Shown: positions 1-13,194 of the stretch, piece after piece
Layout: each line of letters begins with the position of its first letter
How positions within the stretch are numbered: position 1 is the first letter of the stretch
NCBI GenBank assembly: GCA_946807835.1
Contig: OX327700.1
Location: 22,294,001-22,358,000, forward strand
DNA length: 64,000 nucleotides
Direction of reading: 5' to 3'
DNA from: Ailanthus altissimus
Lineage: Eukaryota > Streptophyta > Magnoliopsida > Sapindales > Simaroubaceae
The notes under the pieces: model-generated
Told to the model about the DNA's origin: nothing
What the model saw: only the letters and a program-made list of their open reading frames with translations
Database searches by the model: none
Program-made: the position numbers and the translations under genes

Positions 1-2046
1 TTCTAGTTCTTCAACACGGTGGGCTTGAGGAAGCTAGAATAGTAGCTTATCCAGCAAAGGATTCAACTCTTGAATTCTTGTTTCTACCTTATAGTATGGG
101 TGACCAAAAATGGAATAGGTGTTTTGCTCTCAACACTTAAGAGAATTCTCTAACACTTAGCCTTTCAAAATTCTCTCTACAATCCTCATTAATCCTTAGC
201 TTAATTTTCACTTAATCAATTGAGCAACATATTGCTATTTTATTTGTTTATTATTATCTTTCATTTTCTCACCTAATGGCATCCATTATGTTTGCCATTA
301 GTGTTTGGTTTATTATTATCTTTAATTTTCTCACCTAATGACATCAATTATATTTGCCATTAGTTTTTGTTTATTATTATTTACAATAAACAAAATAGAA
401 AATTATTTAAATGAACTTGGCCATAATCTAGACTAAATGAAAAAATACTTTTTCATTATTAAGAAACATATTAAGGCCTACCATTAACAGATGCCACCCA
501 TTTATACTTATCTTATCATTTAATTAATATTAAAAAATAATTTAATCATATTAAAAAAATAATTTAATCATATTAAATTATGGTAGAAATACATGCTAAT
601 TTAAATAAAAAATTAATTGTTTGATTTCAATTTAAATAATAATATAATATATTATTATTATTTATTCAATAAACATTTTAATGAATAAAATAATGATATT
701 ATTTGTCCAACAAATAAGGTCATTTTGGTAATTTTCAAATCAAACAATAATTGGTCCAACATCTCATTGGTCAACAACTAATTGTTAACTAATTGATGTA
801 CTTAACTCTTAAGTTTTGACACGTGCACGACCGGAGGGAAACCGAAGTAAATGTCCGCTCTACTGGAATTTTCTAGATTAAACTATTTAATCTGGTACGC
901 TACCCCAGTGCACAACGAGTACACTTCATATTGTGAGACTTTCTAGGTCCACTCCTAATTTGTTAAACAGAATTATTCTGTGAGTCCGAGATCAATGCCC
1001 CACGTACACGTCACGGATATTACAAATCAATGCAGTAGACTATACAAGTTAAGGTCATAGCGCATACGTATAATCCTTTGCCAATCATATCCTAGAAGAG
1101 CAGGGATATAGATCACTACCTTCAAATCCCTATGTGTTCATCTGTGAACTTATCTTTAGACACGTATCTTAATAAATAATATATGCAAACTCTTTTTTGG
1201 GTTTTTTGCTTATGGCCATAAGACTTTCTAAGATACAGTCTTTGAGCATCTTGATATATATAACTCATCTATGTGAGCTGACGGATTTCATATCTGTACA
1301 CACCGGACTCTATAAGCATCAAACCATACCCAGCAACACCTAGCGGTCACACTGTGAAAGGTCTGTGACATGCGTGGAACAAAAGTATGATGGATCACTT
1401 ACAAGCCCACCATGGTACTCAGGTCAAAGGACCACGTATACTACTCAACTCTAGAGGATCTTCTATTAACGGCTTCATAGGATGTCTATTGGGGTCCTCA
1501 TTGAGTCTATTCAGTATTCAGTCCTTACTGAACACCTGTATGCTATACGAACTTTCAATAAGCCCATGGTAAGCTAAGAACAACCATCTAGACCATTTAG
1601 GTATAGTATACACTAGTCTATGTAAAAGAATTCCATCGTCATACTTGCATCGGTGAATTAAGACCAGGAACATATAATTTGAGAATAGATTTGCATAATA
1701 ACATTTCTTAGCACCTATTGCAACTCTTGCAACTATGTTATTACTAATGTATTCTCAGGTCTTTGTATTATCACAGACAAGATTCTAACACTTAGACTTC
1801 ACTGATTAATATAACATGCTAACCCTTTAGCATTCATAATTTTTAGTGATGTTAACTCTTAACATTGATCTAAACTTCTTTAGACCAAATTTGAACCCTT
1901 TCAGATCATATAATGTCTGTAGCGTCACAAGCATTGAACCATTTAATAATAGTAATTAACGATTTAATAAATAATAAACTAGATAAATATTATAAAATAA
2001 AATATTTATACAACAATAGAATGACACGTGAGCACAAATCCCAACA
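1..2046 (-). mobile_element. LTR of family A, copy 1 (minus orientation, left end outside window)
   Basis: On the minus strand this block begins TGTTGGGATTTG at 2046, a normal LTR start, and runs leftward to the window edge. The stretch 900-2046 has recognisable copies at about 13600-17245 and 57180-58003: the shared landmarks are a cacaacgagtacacttca motif, gcttatggccataagact, a ggatcacttacaagcccacc block and the terminal gcacaaatcccaaca. It holds no credible coding sequence. The only ORF of note, 61 codons at 1387, lies in this repeat and has no family resemblance. Immediately right of 2046 lies Copia gag sequence on the plus strand, so this LTR probably inserted into that element. Whether it is a solo LTR or the edge of a full element cannot be told, because the left end and its target duplication are missing. 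Confidence 0.7.
247..370. repeat. Two-copy 62-bp tandem repeat inside LTR-A
   Basis: Two adjacent units start with ttattattatctt at about 248 and 310 and continue through tctcacctaatg and a tgccattag block, differing at a few positions. This looks like a local duplication in the U5-side half of the LTR. A shorter ATTAAAAAAATAATTTAATC duplication lies at about 524-575. Confidence 0.75.
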
Positions 2047-5000
2047 AATAGTCACTTGACTAAGGGCCCCTCTTCATCTTTTGGTCTCAATTCTAGAGAA
2101 AAGAATAGTAAGAAGAAGAAGAATAAGCCAAAGAAATTATCTAATTCAGGATTTGTGCAAATTCATAAAAATGTAGTAAGGCCCCAATGAAAGTGTTTCC
2201 AATATGGCATTAAAGGGCATTGAAAGAGAAACTATCATTTGGTTAAGTTTTCATTAGCTAAAATGATAGCTTCACCTTCTAGTAATATTATTTTCATTAA
2301 GACATGTTTAGTGGTTGACTTTACAGATTCTTGGATAATAGATTTTAAAGCCACTAATCATATTTGTAATTTGTTGCAAGAGTTTCAGGAAACTAAATTA
2401 CTCAATGAATAAGAGACCAGTCTTAGGCTAAAAAATGACGCAACTGTTGAAGCCAAGGTAGTGGGAGTTGTTCAACTTTATTTTAATGATTTTAGGACTT
2501 TAGTATTAGATGATTATTTATCAGTGCCGAAACTCAAACGTAATTTGATTTTAGTTAGTTATTTAAATAAATTTGGTTATTCTGTTATTTTTGACTCAAC
2601 TATAGTGATAAAAAGAAATAAGTCATTTATATGTTCTGGTACACTAGTTAACAATCTATACTGCATATATCTTAAAATTAACTCACTGCATGATACAAAA
2701 TTGAATAATGAATCTAATCACCATAAGAGGATTAAAGTGACTCTCACTAATCAAACGTATCTATAGTATCTATCTTGATTATATTAGTCTAGATAGGATC
2801 CAAAGATTGGTCAAAGATAGACCTTTGAGTTCATTAGATATTAAACCATTACCAGTCTGTGAATCCTATATAGAAGGCAAAATAACTAGAAGACCATTTA
2901 ATACTAAAGGTAATAGAGCCGTTGAAATAATAGAATTTGTGTACTCTAACGTGTAGGCCCATGAGCACATAAGCTACAAGAGGTTATGAATATTTCATCA
3001 CATTCATTGATGATCATTCTAAATTCGGTTATGTGTACTTAATGCACCACAAGTTTGAGGCATTTGATAAATTCAAAGAGTTTCAGGCAGAAGTGGAAAG
3101 ACAATATGTGCACTTTGATCTTATTCTGGTGGCGAATACTTCTATAGTGAGTTCAGGACCTATTTTTTTAGACAATGAAGTATTATTTTAGTTGACTTCA
3201 CTAGGGTTACCCTAGCAAAATGGTGTAGCAGAAATGAGAAATAGAACTCTTCTTGAAATGGTGAGGTCAATGATGAGTTATTCAACTTTACCCATCTCGT
3301 TCGTGGGTTATGCCTTAGAAACAACCATGTTTCTTCTTAACTTAATTCCAACTAAGTCAGTCCCTAAAACACCTCTGAAAATATGGATAGGATGTAAACC
3401 AAGTTTATGTCACATACATATATGTGCTTGTCCAGCTCATGTGCTAAAAGGGAAGACAGATAAGTTGAAATCTACGTCAGAAGTTTGTCTGTTTGTTAGC
3501 TATCCTAAAGGAACAAGAGGAATTCTTTTCTATAGTTCTCAAGATAAAAAAAGTATTAGTTAACACTAATGCAATCTTTCTTGAAAAAGACTATATGAAA
3601 GACTTCAAGCTTAGGAGTAAGATAATTCTTGATAAGTTATTTGGGAACTCTAATATTGTGCCTGATATAGTCAATGGGTTAACTCCCAATCTAAATCATA
3701 ATAACCAACTAGAGCCAATTGCAGAATAACAACCACCGGTACTTCGTCACAGTGAAAAGATTATTAAACGTTAAACTAAGTACATGTTAATTAGAGAGTC
3801 TTTTTAGGCAATCTCTAATGAGCATGAATTAGATCTTACTAGTTACGATGAAGCAATGGTTGATAAAGATGCAAACCATGGGCATAAAGCAATGAAATTA
3901 GAAATGGATTCCATGTATTCCAATAAAGTTTGAGAACTTGTAGAGAAACCTGAAGGAATAAAACCTATAGGGCGTAAATGTATCTACAAGAGAAAGAGAT
4001 GGGTAGATGGAAAGATGAAAACCTTCAAAGCTATGCTTATTACTAAAGGGTACACTCAGAAAGAAAGTATCGATTATGAGGAGACCTTTTCGCCAGTAGC
4101 CATTCTTAAGTTTATTAGAATCCTCTTATCAATTGCAGCAAATCTTGATTATGGGATTTGACAAATGGATGTCAAGACTGCTTTTTTTAATGGCAATCTT
4201 GAAGAAAGTATCTATATGATACAACCAGATGATTTTATAGTTATAAGCTAAGAGCATATGGTTTGTAAACTGCAAAAATTTATCTATAGGCTTAAACAAG
4301 CATCTAGATAGTGGAATATTAAATTTGATCAAGCAATCAAATCATTTGATTTTGATCAAAATTCTAATGAACCTTGTGTTTACAAGAAGATAGATGGGCG
4401 ATTGATGGTTCTTCTAGTCTTGTATTTAGATGATATACTACTCATTGAGAATGACGTAGGAGCATTATCATCAGATAAAATATGGTTAGCTAACTATTTT
4501 GATATAAATGATCTAGAAGAAGCCAATAACATCTTTAGAATTAAAAGTCTTAAGGGATCTCAAGTTAAAGATATTAGGCTTATCCCAAACTGAGTATAGA
4601 AACAAAATTCTGATCAAGTTTGCCATGCATAATTCCAAAATGGATTATTTTCTTTTAGATATGGAATTGATCTATCTAAGTATCAGTTTCCTAAGACAAC
4701 TGAAGAGATAGATTGCATGAGAAGTATTCCTTATATATTAGTAGTGGAAAATCTCATGTATGCAATGCCATGTACTAGACTGGATGTTTGTTATGTAGTT
4801 TGAATAATTAGTAGATATTAATTTAATCCAAGACTATAACACTAGACTACAGTAAAGCATATATTCAAGTACCTTCATACAAAATAGGCTGTATGGCTCC
4901 ATAAGTTCCTTATGGAACTTGAAGTGGTGCCTATTGTTCTTTATTAAGACAATAGTAGGGCAGCAGCACAGTTTAAGAAACCAAATACGAGAAGAAAACA

Positions 5001-5191
5001 CATTGAGAAGAAATAAAGTTTAGTAAGGGAGTTTTGTGAAAAATGGTGAGGTCATTGTATCTAAGATTGTATAAGCAATGATCTAGTGGATCCATTCACC
5101 TAAGTAATTGCCAACAAAGGAGTTTTGAAAATCATATGAATAATATAGAGGTTCAATAGTTACTCAATATACTTTAGGGCAAGTGAGAGAT
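2047..5191 (+). pseudogene. Ty1/Copia gag-pol remnant (element B), 5' truncated
   Basis: Translation in shifting plus-strand frames gives the Copia order. The end of gag has a lysine-rich stretch and a damaged CCHC knuckle (2100-2235). Then come a protease-like segment (2320-2600, with the downstream KLKRNLILVS motif), GAG-pre-integrase and integrase (2760-3560; MRNRTLLEMVRSMMSYS is the usual post-catalytic motif), reverse transcriptase (3830-4590; YLDDILLI carries the two catalytic aspartates) and a weak RNase H (4700-5100). Many stops and frameshifts make it non-functional. Its 5' LTR and most of gag are absent here, because LTR-A abuts at 2046. A polypurine-like tract (caagtgagaga) lies just before the 3' LTR. 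Confidence 0.85.
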
Positions 5192-6617
5192 TATTAGATA
5201 TATAATGTTATTTATGCCCTTAAAGTATGTGAAATAACATTTTATTTGATTAATAAAAGTTTATTTATATATATAATTGAGCATATATTGATAAACTCAT
5301 ATTTATAAAGTATATGATCTATGTATTAGGCATATGATGCTAATACAGAGGGTATAGATCACAAGTTCTTTATAAATTAAATCATGTTCACAACTATTAA
5401 TGAAAATGGCATTTCATTATGTAAGATTATAGTTTTTCTGCTTCTTATAGTGGATGATTTACCTTGATCATTGAAGTAGAGACTTCGAGTAAAAAAAACT
5501 AGTGTGTATGTTACATTTAATGAGACTACTGTGAATTTTGATCCGGTTAACTAAATGTCGTAGATCTTAATTCACAAAAGCTTTAATAAGTTTGATCGAT
5601 CTTAATCCTGAGCAGGTAATGAACTTATATTCATACATTGCATCTTTTGAGTTATCATGGAGTGAGATCCATATAAACGGTCAAAATCTCGATAGCTTGG
5701 AGATATAATTTCATGGGTCGAAGGAACATATATTTGCAAGATAAAATCTAATAATTAATGTCCACCTAAGACGTTTGTAGTACTTGCTCATTAGAATCTA
5801 TGGCTACAGTTTATTCAATAAATTATTTATTAAATAATAATATTTATTTACAAATATAGACATATTAAAAGTGATCATTAGAGCATTTAGTGACTTAGGG
5901 GAAAATAAGTAATTAAAGAGGCAAGATAATTTTTTTCAAGGCCTAACTTTAATTATGGACATCAATTAGAAGGTCAATTAAGTGGTTATTATTGATCTAA
6001 AGACGAAACCCAATTTAATTAAAATGAGTTTTAATTAAATGGATTTTTACTTTATAATATGGGTTACTAGAGTACAACTTTTGGTTTTTAATAGAACAGC
6101 CTCGGGTTAACTTAGAAAAATTGGTGTATTATAAGATAATAAGGACTATGTCTTTTAAGTTAGAGCTAGAAAGCCCATGGGTCTTGCAGTCCCTTTATTA
6201 ACTCAGATTCTAATTAAACTCTAATTTTTTAATTCTAATTTAATTTAAAATATCTAAGGGAGATTTCTATATATATGAGAGATATGAGGTAATAATGAAA
6301 TAGAACAATTACAACAACAATATAGAGAAAAAAATTTATTTTTACGTATTCTTACGTGGGAAAAGAATTGAATTAATATCATTTTCTCAGATTTTGGTAT
6401 TAGTATTTTTAGAGATTAAGAAAGATCCACGTGCCCATACGCGTTGAGTTTGAAGATTGAGGATAGTAGAGAAGATTGCAGCCAGTCAATTCAAGATTTT
6501 CCATAGAGAGAAATTGAGGTAATCTTCTATCCCTATATATGTAATTATAAACAAGACGATTTGACTTCCGCTGCGTTTACTTTTATAAACAAAATTTTTT
6601 TTATTTACAAACCAACA
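5192..6617 (+). mobile_element. 3' LTR of Copia element B
   Basis: The boundary follows a polypurine tract (about 5180-5191). The LTR opens TATTAGATATA, a decayed TGTTGG-type start, and closes with ACCAACA at 6617, the inverted complement of that start. The end region has the tgacttccgctgcg motif often seen near the 3' end of this kind of Copia LTR. Length about 1426 bp. No second copy is in the window, so its age cannot be estimated. Confidence 0.75.
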
Positions 6618-6696
6618 TCAATAAAGGCAAGTTCAGTATTCTTTCAACAGCATTAGTCACATTTGTTCAAGTATCTAAATTTTTTTCAATGTTCAG

Positions 6697-6993
6697 GACA
6701 TGTTTGAGGTAAAAAGAAGCATATTTGAACCTGCTAAGGCCATCGCCATAGCACGAGCAGAATCATATTGCAAATATTAAGGGCTATCACCATAGCAGGA
6801 GCAGAATCATATTACAAATATTAAGGACTCATGGTGAAAATGTTGTAGCTATAATCAGTGGAGCCAAAATGAACTTGATAGACTGGGGTTAGTATCCCAA
6901 TTTGCCGATATTGGCAGGCAGTGTGAGGTTGTCCTTGTAACTTGCATGCTTGAGAAGTGGACCAACTTTAAGAAGTTCTATGAATTGGTATTG
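6697..6993 (+). pseudogene. Threonine deaminase (threonine dehydratase) fragment
   Basis: Plus-strand translation from 6697 reads DMFEVKRSIFEPAKAIAIA, then a nine-residue stretch ending in CKY. After a break come VVAIISGAKMN, QFADIGRQCEVVLVTCMLEK and FKKFYELV. From memory of the family this matches the end of the PLP-binding catalytic domain and the start of the ACT-like regulatory domain of the plant plastid isoleucine-pathway enzyme. A 40-45 bp block (gccatcgccatagcacgagcagaa and following) is duplicated in tandem at 6741-6830, with stops. The fragment is preceded by a good 3' splice site (tgttcag, 6690-6696), suggesting capture or duplication of genomic exon-intron DNA rather than of a cDNA. 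It is not functional: about 80 codons, broken frame, no start. It lies between two retroelements with no flanking gene. Confidence 0.7.
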
Positions 6994-7611
6994 TCGAAAA
7001 AAAAGTATTTTTCTTTAGCCAGTTTCTAATGAAAATCATTCTCAAGGATTTTCCAAGTACTTCTTAACTAATAACAAGAATTTGTTGGCAAGTAAAGTCC
7101 CTTGAATCCCATTGAGTTTAGAAACAGAAATGACGCTTGCAAAGAAAAAGCTCTTATTATTTATAGGCATTGCAGCTCTTATTCTGATTCCATACTTTAG
7201 TTGTATCTTATTGTACTCATTTCATGATCGCATCATCTAAGCAATAATAGGAAGAATATATAACTGAGCAGTTTAATACAGATCATCTACAATTTTTGGT
7301 ACCTATCTTTGTGTATATAATTCTTTCTTTTATACAATATTATTGATTTCGCGTGAGCTCATATTAGCAGCTTCTATCTAATGTTAGTAACCTCAGTACA
7401 ATGCTAGTCTATTAGAGATGAGATGAAAGAGTTGCAAAATAAGCTTAGTGCGTGCAGCAGTTCTACCTAGTTTTTAATCAAATTTAGAACCAAATGGAAA
7501 GTTTATAGGAGGGTCTTAACTCAAGAGAAGGTAAAAGATACGTACATAAATAACAATTGTGGTGTCACTGTCACAACTCAAAGTTGCGAAAATAAGGATT
7601 TCTTTGTATTA
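6994..7611. other. Unassigned spacer between Copia B and Copia C
   Basis: No ORF over 60 codons, LTR boundary or known family was recognised. Part of it may be further threonine-deaminase intron or flanking DNA, since the preceding fragment ends without a clear boundary. Confidence 0.4.
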
Positions 7612-8047
7612 TTAGACTATGTAAATTGTGAAGTGGTGTTGCTGCACTAGTGTTGCTATGCTAGTATTAGAGTGCATTGTTGTGTTGATAATGAAGTGGA
7701 AAGATCATTGTTGTGTTGAGTTGATAATGAAGTAGAAAGATTAAAGTGAGTCAAGGCTATTATTGTGATGTTATTGACCTGGAAAGATCAAGTAGAAGAA
7801 GTGTGAGTGCATAAATCAAAGTGGCTAGTAAAGGGAAGATTCGAAAGTCTGTTATAACTAACTTTTCCCGCCAATATGTAAATTCTACATTTTGTTAGTA
7901 TGTTTCTTATGTTACGGATTCATTGCCACCTGTACTTCATATCACTATATATGTCTAAATATTGTAAATCTTAGCAATCATCAATAAAGAAATTCATTTG
8001 ACACACAAAGCATGTTATTTTATTTCTTTGCTCTATTTGACACACAA
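7612..8047 (+). repeat. 5' LTR of Copia element C
   Basis: Matches 24328-24770 along most of its length, with indels; for example the aagtggaaagatcaa block is repeated a different number of times. It is followed by ttggtgttagcc at about 8053, a degraded version of the initiator-Met tRNA primer-binding site TGGTATCAGAGC, and then by gag-like sequence. The start is placed at the first shared base, since the expected TG is not preserved. Confidence 0.75.
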
Positions 8048-10523
8048 TGAATTGGTGTTAGCCATTAGTTCAGATGTTAAATATGATTAATCCAGACCGA
8101 ACAATTACTATAGTTGAAAATCTAGAATTTGAATTATGGACGAGACAAGATCATTTACTTTTGAGTTAGCTCTTTTAAACTATTTATGACACCATCTTGT
8201 GTTTGAAAATTTATAGCAATACATCTAGAAAATTGTGGATTTCCATTGAAGGGCAGTTTGGCTCAGAACTGAAGGCTCAATCTTTACAGCTGAAGAGACA
8301 ACTATTGATAGTAAGTAAAATATCTACGTCAATGTCTGATTATTTTTTGAAAGTAAAAAATCTAGTAGATGGATTGACTATGTTTGGAACCATCTTGTGT
8401 TTGGTAATTGACAACAATATATCTAGAGAACTATGGATTTCTGTTGAAGGGCAATTTGGCTTAGAACCGAAGACTTAATCTTTACAGCTGAAGAGAGAAC
8501 TATTGATAGTGAGTAAAAGATCTATGTTAATGTCTGATTATTTTTTAAAGTAAAAAATTTAGTAGATGAATTAACTATGGTTAAATGTTTTGTTGAGGAC
8601 GAATTTATCAAATTTTTGGTTTCTAGAGTTGGATCAAACTATGATTCAACAGTGGTTAATGCTGATTTGTATTGTTTCCAAAACTCATTGTTCTATGGGC
8701 ATATAATATTTATCATATCTATAATAGCATTTTGATGTTGAGTAGCCTTGTTTTTTTACTTATTTTACAGACTAATCTTACAAAATTTTCACCTCTTCCA
8801 TTAAATCTCCAAGTAGTATATTGTTGGCCTATACCTCAATTTTGTTGATTTCCTCTACCAAAGTTGCTAAAACCTCCATTAAATTACCATTAAAACTATT
8901 ATATCTAGCATTATTGTTTTTAAAGGCATTATTATTATCAAATCTAGAACTAAGATCACTTTTCTTTTGACTCTTTTGAGCATAGTTAGGTAAGCAATTT
9001 TGACTCTCATGCTTTGTTCTTGCATATTCCTGCTTTCATGTGTTAAAAGCATGGAATATACCTTATTCAAACTAATTGATCTTAAGCTACTTGGTCCAGT
9101 TGATGGTTCTAGAAATACAGCCAATGTAGGATCAATAACAGCTGTATATATAGCTTTACATTAGATGCAAGAAAGACCTATTGACAAGGGTTGGTATTTA
9201 TATTTTAGAGCTACATATTATCTTACAAATGATGAAACAAACTTGAGCAACAAAGTTAAATTTCTAGGTACTAAACAATTACTCATGGGTAATGGATTTG
9301 GCTTACAAATTAAAAGTATTGGTTTTGCCTGGATTAAGCATATGTCACAAAATTGTTTGTTACTTAAGGATTTGCTTCATGTTCCCTCAATCACTAAGAA
9401 TCTGATTAATGTGTCTAAACTTATAAATGATAATAACATCTATGTTGAATTCTTTTTGTTTTTGCCTTGTTAAGGACAAGAGAGCAGGTCTTACATTGCT
9501 TAAGGGTGCTATGTGAATGGCCTCTATAAACTCCTTTACAACACATTAGAAATTGCTAATTGTTCATTCTATCCACCTAACATAGAATCATCGTCATATA
9601 TCCATCATACTTTTATTTTGTCTATATGTCCAGTAAAACCACTTTGTAATATAAATAAGAATTAGTCTTGTGCGACTGATTCCAAAAGTTTGTTGAAAAC
9701 AAATTTAGGTTTAATTACTTGTATAGCATGTTGTTTGTCATACTCTAGTTAAAGGGAATGTGATTACAACTTATGGCATAGGAGGCTTGGTCATCCATGT
9801 TCTCATACTTTTAAGAGTGTAAAACATTCATGTAACATATTGCCTTTGACAGAAATGAAAATTTTAAACTTAAATTTTGTGATTCTTATCAAATTAGGAA
9901 ATTGAATAGACTTTATTTTTCTTGTACTGGTATCCAATCAAAATTTTCCTTAAATAAACTTAGTTATTTCCTATGAAACTTAACTTGAACTTTAAATTTT
10001 TTGAATGTATCTAAGGTTTTAAATTTAAGGAACACTTTGACAGGAAAATAAAGACCTTGCAATTAGATTAGAGTGGTGAGTTTAGATCCTTTAAGTCATA
10101 TCTTGAACAAGAAAGAATCCATTTTGGGCATTCTTATCCTTATACAAATTCAAAATGGGGTATTAGAAAGAAAACATAGGTATATTATGGAAACAACCCT
10201 CACATTACTCTCTGAAGCTGCCATGCACTAAAATTTTGGTTGAAAGTAGCTCATACAACTTCATACTTGATAAACATACTTTCAACAACGAACAACAAAA
10301 GCCCATTTAGACTGATGTTTGGCCACAAACCTAATTACTCATTTCTTAAGTTTTTGGTTGTGCTTGCTTCCCTTTTCTTAGACCCTATAATTAAAATAAA
10401 CTAATTTTTCGCTCAAAAAAGTATGTTTTCATAAGGTGAAGTGTTTAGTTGTGCTTGCTTCCCTTTCTTTAGACCCTGTAATCAAAATAAACTAATTTTT
10501 CACTAAAAAAGTTTGATTTCATA
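8048..10523 (+). pseudogene. Copia C gag-protease-integrase remnant
   Basis: The gag region (8100-8700) contains LWISIEGQFG twice, in a local duplication (8197-8290 and 8410-8500). The protease tail (9170-9470) ends in LLKDLLHVPSITKNLINVSK, the usual motif before GAG-pre-integrase. Integrase fragments lie at 9770-10370, with pieces resembling KLWHRRLGH, HQNG..ERKHR and the GCACFPFLRP motif that follows the catalytic core. A 96-bp unit (gttgtgcttgcttcccttttc onward) is duplicated at about 10356-10520. Frameshifts and stops are frequent. The minus-strand ORF at 8879-9124 is a shadow here. Confidence 0.75.
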
Positions 10524-12530
10524 GGTATAGTCCAATTCACAAGGAATATAAATGCCTAAATCCATTTGGATAAGTATATGTTGTCAGATATATCACTTTC
10601 AATGAGAATAACTTTCCTTATATAGAACTCTTCATAACCTCAAATTCACTTCAAATTGAACTTGAATATCTAGATGAACAACCATCACAAATTAGTAATA
10701 CCTTTTTTTTCCCTTTAATTTCTTTGAACAATAGCCCAAAAGCAATAGCACATCAAACAACATCAAGAGATTCTAGTTTCACCTTAAATTGTCAAAATTA
10801 GGTCAGTAACTTTTTATTTCATAACACAACAAACATTATATTTTACCAAAGCACAGTACATACTTTTGATGGTGTTCTGTGCATGTGCACATGCTATGGG
10901 TAAATGTGTACATTTTAAACAATTTAAATATTACATGTGTCACATATAGTGCAGCGAAAATATAACACACAATACTATCTCATTACATTAATTAAAATAA
11001 ACTAATTTTTCATTAAAAACAATTGTGTTTTCATAGGTATAGTCCAATTCTCAAGGAATATAAATGCCTACATCCATTTGGATAAGTATATGTTGTCAGA
11101 TATATCACTTTCAATGAAAATAACTTTCCCTATTAGAACTCTTCATAATCTCAAATTCATTGCAAATTGAACTTGAATATCTAAATGAATAACCATCACA
11201 AACTAGTAGTACCTTTTATTTCCCTTTAATTTCTTTGAACAATAGCCCAAAAGCGATAACACATCTAACAACATCAGGAGATTCTGGTTTCACCTCAAAT
11301 TGCCAAAATTAGGTCAATAACTTCTTATTTCATAACTCAACAAACATTAAATCTTACCAAATCACAATACATATTTTTGATGGTGTTCTGTGCATGTGCG
11401 TCATGCTATGGGTAAATGTGTAAATTTTAAACAATTTAAATATTACATGTGTCACATATAGTGCAGCGAAAATATAACACACAATACTATCTCATTACAT
11501 TAATTAAAATAAACTAATTTTTCATTAAAAACAATTGTGTTTTCATAGGTATAGTCCAATTCTCAAGGAATATAAATGCCTACATCCATTTGGATAAGTA
11601 TATGTTGTCAGATATATCACTTTCAATGAGAATAACTTTCATTACATAGAACTCTTCATAACCTCAAATTCACTTCAAATTGAACTTGAATATCTAGATG
11701 AACAACCATCACAAATTAGTAATACCTTTTTTTCCCCCTTTAATTTCTTTGAACAATAGCCCAAAAGCAATAGCACATCCAACAACATCAAGAGATTCTA
11801 GTTTCACCTTAAATTGTCAAAATTAGGTCAGTAACTTTTTATTTCATAATACAACAAACATTATATCTTACCAAAGCACAATACATACTTTTGATGGTGT
11901 TGTGTGCATGTGCGCCAAGCTACGGATAAATGTGTGCATTTTAAATAATTTAAATATTACATGTCTCACATATAATGCAGCGAAAATATAACACACAATA
12001 TTATCTCATTACATTAATAAAAGCAAACTAATGTTTCACTAAAAAAATTGTGTTTTCATAGGTATAGTCCAATTCACAAGGAATATAAATGTCTACATCC
12101 ATTTGGATAAGTATATATTGCTAGACATATCACTTTCAATGAGAATAACTTTCCCTATATAGAACTCTTCATAACCTCAAATTCACTGCAAACTGAACTT
12201 GAATATTTAGATGAAAAACCATCACAAACTAGTAGTATTTTTTTATTTTCCTTTAAATTTTTTAAACAATAGCCCAAAAGCAATAGCACATCAAACAACA
12301 TTAGGAGATTCTGGTTTCACCTCAAATTGTCAAAATTTTGTCAATAATTTTTTATTTGATAACACAGCAAACCTTACATTTTACCAAAGCACAGTACATA
12401 CTTTTGATGGTATTCTGTGCGTGTGCGCCATGCTATGTGTAAATGTGTATATTTTAAACAATTTAAATATTATATGTGTCACATATAACACACAATACTA
12501 TCTCATTACATTAATGAAATTAAGAGACTC
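10524..12530 (+). repeat. Four-unit 512-bp tandem array inside Copia C
   Basis: The motif ggtatagtccaattc occurs at 10524, 11036, 11548 and 12061, giving spacings of 512, 512 and 513 bp. Each unit then reads caaggaatataaatgcc, a tatcactttcaatgag block, ttgaacttgaatat, a catacttttgatggtgtt block, ttaaacaatttaaatattac and actatctcattacattaat. The last unit ends near 12530. The first 110 bp of each unit encode the Copia segment just after the integrase core (the YSPIHKEYKCL type), so the array grew from element DNA. The four units are clearly similar but carry substitutions and small indels, so they are not recent identical copies. The 116-codon ORF at 12211 sits in the last unit and is not conserved as an open frame in the others. 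Confidence 0.9.
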
Positions 12531-13194
12531 GCCATTGAAGCGTGCTTTTGAACAAATTTAGTTGGGGATGTGGTAGACTTCCTCAAGTTAGATTGGTAAC
12601 TTTTTTTTTCAGAACTATTTGAAGCAACTTTTGCTTTTAGTTTATTTTTGTCTCTCGAATTAAAAATGTTTAATTGGTTTTGTATAATGTTAACTCTTTA
12701 ACATTCCAAAAGCATTACAAAATGAATTCGGCTGACACTAGTAATTTCACTTACTCAGCTGTATCAATTCATTTTCATTTCAATTGAATTCATAATTCAC
12801 TCTATACAAAACAAATGAATTGAGCCACTATATATAGCTAAATGAGCCGCCCATCTTAGTCAATCAATTAAAAATGCTTGACATTTGTAAAAGGTGACAA
12901 AGAAAAGGAAAAGCTTACTAAATGGTTTAAATTCGTTGGTTAGATTTTAGAAGCAATTAGTGGCATTGTTTGTTCAAAATGTTGCCACCGTTTCCTTTCA
13001 TTATAAAGCTTTCCTTTTGCTTTCATTACAAAGCTTTCCTTTTGGCCAATTAAAAACAAACATATATGTATTAACTTTTAATAAACCAATAAAATGAAAA
13101 CAATAAATGGGAATCGAATTGTTAAAGTAAAGAATCAAATTCATTTTAATACATCAATGGCTGAATAATATATATATATATATATATTGAAACA
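12531..13194. other. Unassigned AT-rich stretch
   Basis: No coding signal. A 22-26 bp duplication (ctttcattataaagctttcc and its neighbour) lies at 12996-13043 and an (AT)n microsatellite at about 13166-13188. It could be the U5 end of LTR-A copy 2 or Copia C spacer; I could not place that boundary. Confidence 0.4.

Noticed and set aside
1387..1572. 61-codon ORF
   Set aside because: Lies in the family-A LTR, and I saw no supporting motif or matching conserved frame in the other two LTR copies.
8879..9124. 81-codon minus-strand ORF
   Set aside because: Antisense to decayed gag of Copia C; no independent support.
10524..12530. CRISPR-like regular repeat
   Set aside because: Units are 512 bp without unique spacers and sit in a plant retrotransposon; a simple tandem duplication explains it.
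12211..12561. 116-codon ORF in the last 512-bp unit
   Set aside because: I saw no equivalent open frame in the other three units and no motif; a chance ORF in a repeat array.
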